From assembly GCA_024276675.1 (NCBI GenBank), contig JAJRWT010000003.1, forward strand, positions 1 through 52,917: DNA of 52,917 bases. Reading direction: 5' to 3'. Below the pieces are notes generated by a model that saw nothing but the letters and a program-made list of their open reading frames with translations, was not told the origin of the DNA and did not search any database. The DNA comes from Myxococcota bacterium. Its GTDB lineage: Bacteria > Myxococcota_A > UBA796 > JAFGLY01. Position 1 is the stretch's first letter. Each line of letters opens with the position of its first letter. Shown here piece after piece: positions 33,008-41,032 of the stretch. The position numbers and the translations under genes are program-made.

Positions 33008-33588
33008 TGGCGGAACTGGTCTGGATCTTTTTCAGTGCCCTGCTCATCAACAACTTCGTGTTGTCGTACTTTCTGGGGCTCTGTCCATTCTTCGGTGTCT
33101 CCGGGCGCCTGGACACCGCGTTCAGGCTTGGGTTGGCCACGCTCTTTGTGATGGTGATAACAGTGGTATGCGCCTGGGCCCTGAACACCTTCGTGCTGCC
33201 TTACGCCCCCTACCTGCGGCTCATCAGTTTCATTCTGGTGATCGCCAGCACGGTGCAGTTCGTCGAGATGTTCATCAAAAAGGTTTCCCCAGCACTTTTT
33301 CGTGCTCTTGGGATTTTCCTGCCCCTCATCACCACCAACTGCGCCATCCTTGGACTGGCCCTGTTCATGACCAACCGTGAGTACGGGCTGCTCCAAGGGC
33401 TCGTGTTCGCCCTGGGAGCCGGGGCTGGGTTTACCCTTGCCCTGGTGTTGATGGCTGGGCTTCGACAGGAGACGGAACTCTCCAGCGTACCTTCCATCGT
33501 CAAGGGCACGGCAATGAACCTCCTCATGGCTGGGATACTCTCTCTTGCCTTCATGGGCTTCGCCGGTCTTTTCAGCGCCGGGAGCTGA
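33007..33588 (+). CDS. rnfA: Rnf complex subunit A
   Basis: The 193-aa protein with about six helices matches RnfA/NqrE: NNFVLSYFLGLCPFFGVS with the first Fe-ligand Cys and PLITTNCAILGLAL with the second. Its start overlaps the rnfE stop by one base. A GTG one codon earlier is also possible. It completes the order B-C-D-G-E-A, as in Bacteroidetes-type rnf operons. Confidence 0.93.
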   Translation: MAELVWIFFSALLINNFVLSYFLGLCPFFGVSGRLDTAFRLGLATLFVMVITVVCAWALNTFVLPYAPYLRLISFILVIASTVQFVEMFIKKVSPALFRALGIFLPLITTNCAILGLALFMTNREYGLLQGLVFALGAGAGFTLALVLMAGLRQETELSSVPSIVKGTAMNLLMAGILSLAFMGFAGLFSAGS

Positions 33589-33590
33589 TT

Positions 33591-33779
33591 ATGCAGCACC
33601 TGCTCGCCGTGCTGGGATTGTCCCTGGCCTGTGGACTCTGGGTGTTGGTGCAGCGCTTCGTGGCGGCAAGGGATCCGGGCCAGCCCGGCGTCGAGGGAGC
33701 CAGGCGTTGCAGCCACCACGAGCCTGGCTGTGCGGAGAAATGCACCGACCCGGATTGCTGTGTGTCTCAGCGGAAATAG
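33591..33779 (+). CDS. small NqrM-like Cys-rich membrane protein
   Basis: The 62-aa protein starts two bases after rnfA ends. It has one hydrophobic helix (LLAVLGLSLACGLWVLV) and a cysteine-rich tail (CSHHEPGCAEKCTDPDCC). This plan of one helix plus five tail cysteines is that of NqrM (DUF539), which is needed to mature the Fe site of the homologous Na+-NQR. I infer a similar role for the RnfA/RnfE site. The sequence is too short to be sure. The FeoB-associated Cys-rich family is an alternative, but no feo gene is near. Confidence 0.55.
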   Translation: MQHLLAVLGLSLACGLWVLVQRFVAARDPGQPGVEGARRCSHHEPGCAEKCTDPDCCVSQRK

Positions 33780-33782
33780 CAG

Positions 33783-33810
33783 TCCCGACGGCTCCTGGGA
33801 GCCGTCGGGA
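33783..33810 (+). terminator. strong hairpin at the end of the kor-rnf block
   Basis: TCCCGACGGCTCC (33783-33795) and GGAGCCGTCGGGA (33798-33810) form a perfect 13-bp stem with a 2-base centre, four bases after the last stop codon. No T-run follows, so it may be a rho-dependent or RNA-stabilising end rather than a classical terminator. It is made from two abutting ends of the dispersed element. Confidence 0.5.
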
Positions 33811-33856
33811 AAGAGGCTGCGGGAAACGGTCGGCTCGGGCCCCGGCGAGGGGCGCC
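33798..33856 (+). repeat. left end of the dispersed inverted-repeat element (E)
   Basis: This 59-bp stretch aligns without gaps to 3812-3870 with about five differences and to 1724-1782 with more. It starts GGAGCCGTCGGGAAAG and ends GCGAGGGGCGCC. Unrelated sequence follows. Confidence 0.75.
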
Positions 33857-33898
33857 AGGCGGCGCCGGGGATATGGCAAGATGCCGCCAAACTCGAGC

Positions 33899-34933
33899 CT
33901 AGCGCTCCCCCCGCTGTCGGGATGGGGCTGGCAGTGCGGAGCATCGCGGGGCCAGGGAGTCCATGAGCGTTTTGTCCAGTGAAGGCTCCGGCTGGTAGGC
34001 CACGCCAAGGGCCATGGCCAGCTCTGGAGTCGAAAGGTACTGGCTTCGCGAGCAGAGTTCTCGTAGCGATTCCGGCCCTTTTCTGTGCTTGCCGCCCCGG
34101 CTCGTGGGCTCCGCCAGGGATCGGAGCGAGGCGGCCACGCGCTGGCGCAGCAAGATGCGGAGCGCTGTGCGGCAACGGGCGTGTTGGTCCCTGGGAAGGC
34201 CATCACAGGTTTCCATGGACAGCAGGTCCAGGTCTTCCATCGCCACCTGGAAGAACTGCGTCCATATGCGGCGGGCGAGCCTGTCGTCCAGGGGCAGCCC
34301 AGCCAGGTCAGCCAGGTGGAATCGTTCCCTGTAGGCACTCGTGGCCTCTTGTATTGAACTCTCCAGGAGGGAGGGTTTGTCTTGTGGAATCGTCTCGCCC
34401 CCCTCCCATGCCCCTTGGCTGGTTCCCATGTTCAGGGCTGCTCCGTCTTGCCCTGCGCCTGTCAGGTCGCGGGCCAGGCTGGCGAAGAGGTGCATGAGGC
34501 AGCCGGAGCGGTAGGGGCCGGTCCTGGAGCACTGCTGGGCGGCTTGTTCGTATTGCCCGTCTCTGCCCAGACCTTCGGCCAGGTAGAAGAAACACTCTCC
34601 TCGCCAGGGCTGGGTTTCCAACTCGGCGCAGGCTGTTTCCATCTGTGCTCTGAAATCCTCGGGGCACATTCTGGCTGTGTCCGCGACGCACCACTCCCGG
34701 GTGTCGGGATGCTGGATCTCCTGGCAGGTGGCAAGTGCCTGGGATGGACTTGTCGTGCGGGCTGCCGCGCTGAACAGATCCATGTCATTTTGCTGGCACG
34801 AAGCCAGCAGGCTCGGCGCCAACAGCCACAGAGCACGCGCCAACAGCTTGCGCGGCAGGCGGAAGCTGCTATCAGGCCCGGCAGGGCCTGGTATTCCCAG
34901 GTGCTCGTTGAAACGGTTTCGGAGAAGACACAT
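33899..34933 (-). CDS. hypothetical lipoprotein
   Basis: The protein (344 aa from the ATG at 34933) has LLARALWLLAPSLLASC, a lipoprotein signal whose Cys is at about residue 46. About 28 residues before it make a long n-region. The mature part is helical and has many cysteines spaced like Sel1/TPR-type repeats (CVADTARMCPEDF, ACAELE, GECFFYLAEGLG, QCSRTGPYRSGCLMHLF). I do not recognise the family. The ATG shares three bases with the divergent surE start, so an internal alternative start close to the signal is possible. Confidence 0.55.
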   Translation of the reverse strand: MCLLRNRFNEHLGIPGPAGPDSSFRLPRKLLARALWLLAPSLLASCQQNDMDLFSAAARTTSPSQALATCQEIQHPDTREWCVADTARMCPEDFRAQMETACAELETQPWRGECFFYLAEGLGRDGQYEQAAQQCSRTGPYRSGCLMHLFASLARDLTGAGQDGAALNMGTSQGAWEGGETIPQDKPSLLESSIQEATSAYRERFHLADLAGLPLDDRLARRIWTQFFQVAMEDLDLLSMETCDGLPRDQHARCRTALRILLRQRVAASLRSLAEPTSRGGKHRKGPESLRELCSRSQYLSTPELAMALGVAYQPEPSLDKTLMDSLAPRCSALPAPSRQRGER

Positions 34934-35717
34934 GCTGTTTCTGCTCTCCAACGACGACGGTATCGGTGCTCCAGGCCTGGCAGCACTGGAGAGGGCGTTG
35001 TCTCCCATGGGCAACTGTCTGGTGGTGGCGCCGCTGTTGGAGCAGTCCGCTTCCAGCCATGCATTTACCATGCACCGGCCGCTTCGTGTACATCGTATTC
35101 GCCAAGGCTGGTACGCCGTGGACGGCACACCGGTGGACAGCGTCTACATGGGACTTCACCGGCTCTGTTCGAAACCGCCGGCGCTGGTGGTCTCGGGGAT
35201 CAACAGGGGGGCCAACCTGTCCAACGATGTGCTCTACTCCGGCACTATTGCCGCCGCCATGGAAGCCGCAATGTGGGGAATACCCTCCCTGGCCGCCAGC
35301 ATCCTCGTGGACTGGTCCGTGCCTCCAGATGACCATCACTGGGACAGTGCCGCCCACTTCGTACGTCTGGCGGTTCGCCGGCTCCTGGAACGCCCCCTCC
35401 CCCAGGGCGTAATGCTCAATCTCAACGTTCCCGACCTGCCACGGGATCGGGTCAAGGGTCTGCGGGTCGCTCCTCTGGGCCAGAGAACCTACAGCGCCAG
35501 GGTGGAAAAGCGCCTGGATCCCTGGGGCAGGCCCTACTACTGGTCCGGCGGTGCCCACCTGGGTTTTTCCGGTGATTCCAGCTCCGACGGTCCCCTGGTG
35601 GAGGATGGCTGGGCTGTGATCACACCGCTTCGGCTCAACTGGACCGCCCACGGCTCCCTCGCGCGCCTTCGTGACCAGGGCTGGGAATGTGACGGGGCTT
35701 GCCCAGAATCGGATTGA
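34932..35717 (+). CDS. surE: 5'/3'-nucleotidase SurE
   Basis: The 261-aa enzyme has the metal-binding N terminus LLSNDDGIGAPGL with the conserved Asp-Asp pair. VVAPLLEQSASSHAFT, VDGTPVDSV and SGINRGANLSNDVLYSGTIAAAMEAA are all family landmarks. SurE dephosphorylates nucleoside monophosphates and acts in stationary-phase survival. GGAG lies 7 nt before the ATG. It is followed by apt on the same strand. Confidence 0.93.
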   Translation: MLFLLSNDDGIGAPGLAALERALSPMGNCLVVAPLLEQSASSHAFTMHRPLRVHRIRQGWYAVDGTPVDSVYMGLHRLCSKPPALVVSGINRGANLSNDVLYSGTIAAAMEAAMWGIPSLAASILVDWSVPPDDHHWDSAAHFVRLAVRRLLERPLPQGVMLNLNVPDLPRDRVKGLRVAPLGQRTYSARVEKRLDPWGRPYYWSGGAHLGFSGDSSSDGPLVEDGWAVITPLRLNWTAHGSLARLRDQGWECDGACPESD

Positions 35718-35806
35718 AGCGTGATGTGGCCGGTCAAGGGTTTCGGTTTCGGTTATTGAAGCTTCTTCTCGCCATCCGTTCCACAACCCAAGGGAAGAAA
35801 ACACCG

Positions 35807-36334
35807 ATGACAGACATCATTGAACGAGTAAAGGCCACAATCCGCGACGTACCGGACTTTCCCAAGGAAGGCATTCTGTTCAAGGACATCACACCGGTGC
35901 TGGCCAGCCCCGCGCTGATGAAGGGCATAACCAACCACTTCGCGAACCGTTACAAAGACAAGGGTGTCGACCTGGTCCTGGGCATGGAGAGCAGGGGTTT
36001 CCTCTTCGGTGTGCCACTGGCCATGGCATTGAACGCTTCGTTCGTTCCGGCCCGCAAGCCGGGCAAGCTGCCCTATCACACAATCGGGTACGAGTACTCT
36101 CTGGAATACGGCACCAACCGCCTGGAGATCCACATCGACGCCATCGAGCAGGGCCAGAGGGTCCTGGTTGTTGACGATCTCCTGGCCACGGGCGGTACGG
36201 CTGCCGCCACGTGCAAGCTGGTGGAACAGCTCCATGGCGAGCTGCTGGCGTGCTGCTTCGTGGTGGAGCTTGGATTTCTCTCTGGTAGGGACGCCCTGAA
36301 GGGAATCCAGGTTGATAGCCTGGTGGTCTACTGA
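35807..36334 (+). CDS. apt: adenine phosphoribosyltransferase
   Basis: The 175-aa enzyme makes AMP from adenine and PRPP. The family start IRDVPDFPKEGILFKDITP, the GMESRGFLFG region, the flexible loop ARKPGKLPYHTIGYEYSLEYG and the PRPP motif VLVVDDLLATGGTA are all present. AAGGGAAG lies before the ATG at 35807. Its stop overlaps the 3' end of coaE on the other strand by 7 bp. Confidence 0.95.
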   Translation: MTDIIERVKATIRDVPDFPKEGILFKDITPVLASPALMKGITNHFANRYKDKGVDLVLGMESRGFLFGVPLAMALNASFVPARKPGKLPYHTIGYEYSLEYGTNRLEIHIDAIEQGQRVLVVDDLLATGGTAAATCKLVEQLHGELLACCFVVELGFLSGRDALKGIQVDSLVVY

Positions 36335-36951
36335 TCCTGGACCTCTCGGCGCCGTCCCGCTGTTATTCGGTCCCAGGTTTCGACGACTGCTCGTTCCAGG
36401 TCCTGCCTGGTTCCGTTGTTCTGGATGACGTAACTGGCCCGCTCTTCCTTTTGGGCGGAGGACAACTGTGACGCCATCCACTGGCGGGCCATGGCATGGC
36501 TCATGCCTCGATTCCGTACCATGCGTTCAACCTGCCGTTCCGGTGTGCATGTGACCACGAGCAACAGGTCGAAGCTGCGATAGGAGCCGGTCTCCACCAG
36601 CAGGGAGGCCTCGACTACGGCCGCCCGGTGGGCTTGTGCAGCCTTCCTGTCGAGCCAGTCCTTCGTCATGCGAAAGACCCTGGGGTGAAGAACGGCTTCC
36701 AGGTGCTTCCGGGCTTCGGGGTCCCGTCGCACGATTTCGCCCATGGCTTTTCTGTCCAGGCGGCCTTCGGGAGAGAGTACGGCCTTGCCGAAGTGATCCA
36801 CGATTTCCGCCAGGCTGGCGGAGCCGGGCTCCACCAGTTGCCGTGTGAGCTCATCGGCGTCCAGTACGGGAACATGCAGTCGCTGGTGCAGAAAACGCGC
36901 AACCGTGGATTTGCCGGTGGCGATGCCTCCGGTGAGGCCGATCCTCTTCAA
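36328..36951 (-). CDS. coaE: dephospho-CoA kinase
   Basis: The 207-aa enzyme phosphorylates dephospho-CoA in the last step of CoA synthesis. It starts KRIGLTGGIATGKSTVAR with the Walker A GGIATGKST, then DADELTRQLVEPG, HPRVFR and VVEASLLVETG. A TTG start at 36951 fits: GGGAGAGG lies about 4 nt upstream, and the frame overlaps the stop of the previous gene (TTGA). Confidence 0.92.
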   Translation of the reverse strand: MKRIGLTGGIATGKSTVARFLHQRLHVPVLDADELTRQLVEPGSASLAEIVDHFGKAVLSPEGRLDRKAMGEIVRRDPEARKHLEAVLHPRVFRMTKDWLDRKAAQAHRAAVVEASLLVETGSYRSFDLLLVVTCTPERQVERMVRNRGMSHAMARQWMASQLSSAQKEERASYVIQNNGTRQDLERAVVETWDRITAGRRREVQDQ

Positions 36952-37421
36952 GGTGCCTCTCCCTGTGCTATGCGCTTGAGCGCCCTGTTGATGTGCCTGT
37001 AGAGTCGGGGCGGAGGCGAGGATTTTAGGCTTGCCCGGAGCGCGGGGATGGCTTCCCGGGATTCCATGAGACCCAGGATGTCGGCGCAGACCGGTGCAAC
37101 ATTGGCCAGGTCGAGGGCTTGTACGCAGGCGGGTACTACCATCTGCTGGAAGTCGCCAAGGATGGCCTGTGATTCTGCGTAGGCCAGAGAAGCTTGCCTG
37201 GAGGGCTTGACATCGCGGAGAGCTTTTTTCAGGCGTGACTTCAACTCGCGGGCCGCAAAGAGGCGGTCGCTGCGGTCGGTGCCGTTGAGGTCCGCCAGGT
37301 ATCTGTCCAGGCTGGTGTCGGGAGAGTCGGGGGTCAGTAGGTAACGGGAACCCGACGCCATGAGCACAGGTGCCAGCAGCGGCAGTACCAGCAGGAGGGA
37401 GAAACGAAGCGGTGGCTTCAT
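36948..37421 (-). CDS. hypothetical exported helical-repeat protein
   Basis: The 157-aa protein has a signal peptide (LRFSLLLVLPLLAPVLMASG). A short alpha-helical domain with HEAT-like character follows (ARELKSRLKKALRDV, VAPVCADILGLMESREAIPALRASL). I do not recognise a family. It is translationally coupled to coaE. The two are downstream of the sigma-54 activator gene on the same strand. Confidence 0.6.
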   Translation of the reverse strand: MKPPLRFSLLLVLPLLAPVLMASGSRYLLTPDSPDTSLDRYLADLNGTDRSDRLFAARELKSRLKKALRDVKPSRQASLAYAESQAILGDFQQMVVPACVQALDLANVAPVCADILGLMESREAIPALRASLKSSPPPRLYRHINRALKRIAQGEAP

Positions 37422-37444
37422 GGGAGCCCCAAAGGACCAGGAGA

Positions 37445-39223
37445 TCAGGCGTTGAGTTTTTCGATATAGCGAAAGATGGTGCGGGGATCCACCTGCAGAT
37501 CCCTGGCGGTCTGGGCCTTGTTCCAGTTGTTGATCTCCAGGACCTCGCGTACGTAGTTCTTCTTGAAGTTTTCTTCGGCTTCGGCCAGAGGCATGACATG
37601 GCGGCGGTCCGTGGGCTTGATCCCGAGATCCTCGGCGTTCAAGAGGGCCCGATCACTCATGATGACGGCGCGTTTCACGCGGTTTTCCAGTTGCCTCACG
37701 TTGCCCGGCCAGTAGTAGCCCTTGAGCGACTTGATGCAGGAGTTGGTGAAACCCTTGGCTCGCTTGTCGTACTGTTCCGCGTACTTGTTCAGGAAGAACC
37801 GTGCCAGGAGGAGGATGTCCTCGCCCCGGTCACGGAGGGGCGGAAGGTCGACGGTGACCTCGTTCAGGCGGTAGTAGAGATCTTCGCGGAAACGGCCCGA
37901 GCTGATCTCTTCGGGCAGGTCCTTGTTGGTGGCGGCCAGCACCCTGATGTCGATGGGTCGGGGCTTGATTTCGCCGATGCGCTCGATCATCCGCTCCTGG
38001 AGGACCCTGAGGAGCTTGACCTGGAGGTTCATGGGCATTTCGCAGATTTCGTCCAAGAACAGCGTGCCCCCCTGGGCGGCTTCGAACTTGCCAAGCTTGT
38101 CGCCCACGGCTCCGGTGAAGGAGCCCTTCTTGTGGCCGAAGAGTTCGCTTTCCAGGAGGTTTTCGGGGATGGCGCCGCAGTTGATGGAGATGAATGGCTT
38201 GCGGCGACGGTCGCTCAGGCGGTGTAACTCACGGGCCACCAGCTCCTTGCCCGTACCGGTTTCGCCAAGGATCAACACCGACAGGTCGGTTGGGGCCACT
38301 CGCCTTATGACCTTGAACAGCCCCTGCATGGCGATGCAGCTCCCCACGATTTCACCCTGCCCCGAGCGGCGGAGCTGATTGCGGAGGTTGCGGTTGGTGG
38401 TCTTGAGTTCGTTCAACATGAGGGCGATGTGTACCAGCAGGGATGCCTGGCTGGCGAACACCTGGAGCATGGCCAGATCGCGTTCGGTGAACAGATCGGT
38501 GATGCTATCGTTGCCCAGGTAGAGCGCACCCAGCAGGTCGTCTCGGTAGATGAGGGGGACAGCCATGACGCTGGACAGGCGCAGGTCCACGACACTCCTG
38601 GCCTTGGCGAACTTGCGGTCGTGGAGGGCATCGCTGACGATGACGGGGTTCCTTTCGCGAACCACCTGCTCCAGGATGCTGTCGCTTATGCGAGAGAGAT
38701 CCAGGCGCTCCTTGCCCACGTTGTGGCTGGCGGCCAGGTGGCGCCCCCCGTCCTGCATGACAATGACGAAGCCCTTTTCGGCTCCGGTCAATTCCACCAC
38801 GTATCGGAGGAGCTTCTGGAATATCTGGTCCGCGGCGGAGTCGCGCATCAGCTCGCGGGAGAAGTCAACCATCTGGCGCAGGGTGCCCAGGGACAGGTCC
38901 GGCGAAGCCTGCTCGGCGTGTTGGATGGGCGGGATGCCGCTCAGCACGGAGATCTCGAAACGGCCCACCAACAGGTGATCTCCTGTGTTCAGGTCGGCGG
39001 AGCGGATTCTGCGGCCGTTGAGGTACAACTCCTTGCTGCGGTCCAGGACCATGGCCAGGTAGCGGGAGCCCTTCCGTACCAGGTTCATGTGGCTCGCCGC
39101 GACCGTGGGGTCGGCCAGGACGATGTCGTTTCCAGGTGAACTGCCGATGGTGATCAGGGGCTTGCGCAGAAGAAAGCTCGTGCTGGTTTTTCTGACGGGA
39201 TCGTTGATCTGGAGATAAGCCAT
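37445..39223 (-). CDS. FHA-GAF-AAA+ sigma-54-dependent transcription activator
   Basis: The 592-aa regulator has an FHA domain at about 1-95 (LITIGSSPGNDIVL, ASHMNLVRKG, ELYLNGRRI) that binds phosphothreonine. A GAF domain follows (about 110-270), then the AAA+ sigma-54 core with Walker A GETGTGKE, a GSFTGA loop contacting sigma-54, and FLDEICEMP. A Fis-type helix-turn-helix ends it (NKAQTARDLQVDPRTIFRYI). FHA-containing activators are typical of Myxococcota and answer to Ser/Thr kinases. A perfect sigma-54 promoter is found at 13995 in this window; whether this protein acts there is unknown. Confidence 0.9.
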   Translation of the reverse strand: MAYLQINDPVRKTSTSFLLRKPLITIGSSPGNDIVLADPTVAASHMNLVRKGSRYLAMVLDRSKELYLNGRRIRSADLNTGDHLLVGRFEISVLSGIPPIQHAEQASPDLSLGTLRQMVDFSRELMRDSAADQIFQKLLRYVVELTGAEKGFVIVMQDGGRHLAASHNVGKERLDLSRISDSILEQVVRERNPVIVSDALHDRKFAKARSVVDLRLSSVMAVPLIYRDDLLGALYLGNDSITDLFTERDLAMLQVFASQASLLVHIALMLNELKTTNRNLRNQLRRSGQGEIVGSCIAMQGLFKVIRRVAPTDLSVLILGETGTGKELVARELHRLSDRRRKPFISINCGAIPENLLESELFGHKKGSFTGAVGDKLGKFEAAQGGTLFLDEICEMPMNLQVKLLRVLQERMIERIGEIKPRPIDIRVLAATNKDLPEEISSGRFREDLYYRLNEVTVDLPPLRDRGEDILLLARFFLNKYAEQYDKRAKGFTNSCIKSLKGYYWPGNVRQLENRVKRAVIMSDRALLNAEDLGIKPTDRRHVMPLAEAEENFKKNYVREVLEINNWNKAQTARDLQVDPRTIFRYIEKLNA

Positions 39224-39436
39224 GCGAGTCCCTGTGGAGGTTCATTGGCGGTATTCAACAGGCAGGAAGTGTTGTTGCATCAGGGCCGGAAGGCTCCGGC
39301 TCGTGGATGGAGCCAGCCGCCAGCCGTAACCGCCTGTTTCGCGTTGGAGAAGTATATCCCGAAGTGAGGCTGTTTTCCGTGCCTGTTCTGGCTTGTTCTG
39401 GCCTGATGGTGAAAGTTCCAGGCCAGGTCCTGTCGG
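39224..39436. other. intergenic region
   Basis: No gene is seen. It lies between two minus-strand genes and should hold the promoter of the sigma-54 activator gene. A short inverted GGCTCCGGCTC / GGAGCC pair at about 39290-39313 is the only structure noted. Confidence 0.4.
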
Positions 39437-40240
39437 CTATCGGGAGCTGCCGCCACCCTTTTTTTTGCCCAGGGTGCCGTAGATCCCGATACCGGTGCCA
39501 TTTGGGGCAACCATGGGTGCGATCCCCAGGGTGCCATCCTGGCGGGTCCAGTTTGTCCAGGCGCTGGCCATGCTGGCCGCCCAGATGCCGTAGAAGACGC
39601 CCGTTGCCACCTGTTGGGCCCAGAACCTGGTCTGCCAGGATTCCCTGGCGTCGTGTTCGTTGCTGTAGATTTCGCGATGCTGGCGAAGGTAGATGTATTC
39701 GCTCAGGCTCCAGGTGGCAGCCGCCACCTGGCCCGTCAGGATCATGGAGCCCAGGGCGGGCCTGTCTGTCCTGAAGTGGTAGTAGCCGAATGGAAGGAGC
39801 GTGGTGAAGAAGGCAGGGGGCCTGCCTGCCAGGTCGTCGGCCTGGTCATGGGTGGTGGCGTCGGAGGGTGCCATTGCGATGGTGGTGGCTCGAACCGTTT
39901 CGTAGAAGTCCACCACATCGGGAGGATGCTCGTAGGGGTCCAGGCGGTAGTGGGGATCTTCCGCCAGGATCGCCGAGAAGGCGTCCCAGGCGGCATCGGT
40001 CTTGCCCTCCACGAAGAGTACCTCGCCCAGGAAGACACGGGCTCTTTTCCGCAGCTCGGGATCCACCACCGATTCGTCGTTGAGCAACTTGGTGATTCGG
40101 GAGCGGGCTTCTTCGTGGGAACCTTCCAGGAAACAGCGTATGGCATCTTCCAGGCGACGCGACGGATCGGGCTCCTGGGCCATGAGACCCGCGGAATACA
40201 GCAGCACCAGGAACTGTGGTAGCCGTCGTTTGAAAAGCAT
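39437..40240 (-). CDS. hypothetical exported protein with TPR-like N-terminal part
   Basis: The 267-aa protein has a signal peptide (LPQFLVLLYSAGLMAQ) and a TPR-like helical stretch (AIRCFLEGSHEEARSRI, RARVFLGEVLFVEGKTDAAWDAFSAIL). Hydrophobic segments follow in the second half (ALGSMILTGQVAAATWSLS, ATGVFYGIWAASMA). GTLGKKKGGGSSR ends it. It resembles small proteins that combine TPRs with a membrane anchor, but no known family is clear. Confidence 0.6.
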   Translation of the reverse strand: MLFKRRLPQFLVLLYSAGLMAQEPDPSRRLEDAIRCFLEGSHEEARSRITKLLNDESVVDPELRKRARVFLGEVLFVEGKTDAAWDAFSAILAEDPHYRLDPYEHPPDVVDFYETVRATTIAMAPSDATTHDQADDLAGRPPAFFTTLLPFGYYHFRTDRPALGSMILTGQVAAATWSLSEYIYLRQHREIYSNEHDARESWQTRFWAQQVATGVFYGIWAASMASAWTNWTRQDGTLGIAPMVAPNGTGIGIYGTLGKKKGGGSSR

Positions 40241-40335
40241 GTTCCGGAACTTCGCCGTTCGCAGGCAGGTTTGGGGTGGATACGTTAGAAGGAGCCAGGG
40301 GGAGATATCGTTCCAGGTCTTTGCTCAAGTGATCT

Positions 40336-40749
40336 ATGCGGAAACTCGAAGAACATCCACGGTGGGATGAAATGCTCGCCCTGAAAGATACTCTCTCTCT
40401 ACGGGAGTTGGGCCATCACTTCGGGGTAACACCATCAGCCATCATGGCTGCGTTCAAACGAAATGGCATTTCGCGTAGCCCGACACGTTCCGGTCCCAAG
40501 GCAAGCGGCTTGCAGATGGATTTTTCCCAGCCACAAGCATCGGCACATCTGGCAGTGAGCCGAGCCGACCACCAGGTAATCGAATCCTGGTACCAGGGTC
40601 GTTTCGAACCGGTCTTTGCCTACAAAGTAATGCTGCGCCACGGCCCGCTTTTCGTCATGGCCCCGAACCTCCTGGATGCCGTCGAACTTGCCAACACTGC
40701 CACCAGGTGTGAAATCCTCCATGTGGACCTGGTGGGCAGAGCCCTGTAG
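40336..40749 (+). CDS. hypothetical helix-turn-helix protein
   Basis: The 137-aa protein begins with a likely helix-turn-helix (LSLRELGHHFGVTPSAIMAAFKRNGISR). A compact C-terminal domain follows (FEPVFAYKVMLRHGPLFVMAPNLLDAVELANT). It could be a DNA-binding regulator. The ATG has no clear ribosome binding site; an internal ATG at 40372 after GGTGGGATGA is an alternative. It precedes the TatA/B-like gene on the same strand. Confidence 0.5.
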   Translation: MRKLEEHPRWDEMLALKDTLSLRELGHHFGVTPSAIMAAFKRNGISRSPTRSGPKASGLQMDFSQPQASAHLAVSRADHQVIESWYQGRFEPVFAYKVMLRHGPLFVMAPNLLDAVELANTATRCEILHVDLVGRAL

Positions 40750-40822
40750 TCCTGATCTTTCCACCGTGGCACTCGTAACGACACCCTTTCCACAAACACC
40801 GCTCCCAACATTCGGTACAGCC

Positions 40823-41032
40823 ATGCTCAATATCGGCATCGGAGAGATGCTGTTCGTCCTGGTCCTGCTGCTCGTCTTCGTGGGGCCCGAACGTCTACCT
40901 GCCATCCTGCGCTGGGCAGGTAGGCAGTACGCCCAGGTACGTCGAGCAGCCGCCGAAATGCAAAACGCCTTCATGAGCGAAGCCGACATGGCCAGCGGCT
41001 CCAAGCCCCTGGGCCTGCCGTCCCTGTCTTAA
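40823..41032 (+). CDS. TatA/TatB-family translocase subunit, ended early by an in-frame stop
   Basis: The 69-aa frame starts MLNIGIGEMLFVLVLLLVFVGPERLPAILRW, with the Glu in the first turn, the single helix and the hinge FVGPERLP characteristic of TatB. An amphipathic helix follows (RQYAQVRRAAAEMQNAFM). The frame stops at TAA (41030-41032), yet the same frame continues open for 73 more codons with a typical acidic, Pro-rich TatB tail. The short product should still hold the essential helices. No tatC is visible. Confidence 0.75.
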   Translation: MLNIGIGEMLFVLVLLLVFVGPERLPAILRWAGRQYAQVRRAAAEMQNAFMSEADMASGSKPLGLPSLS

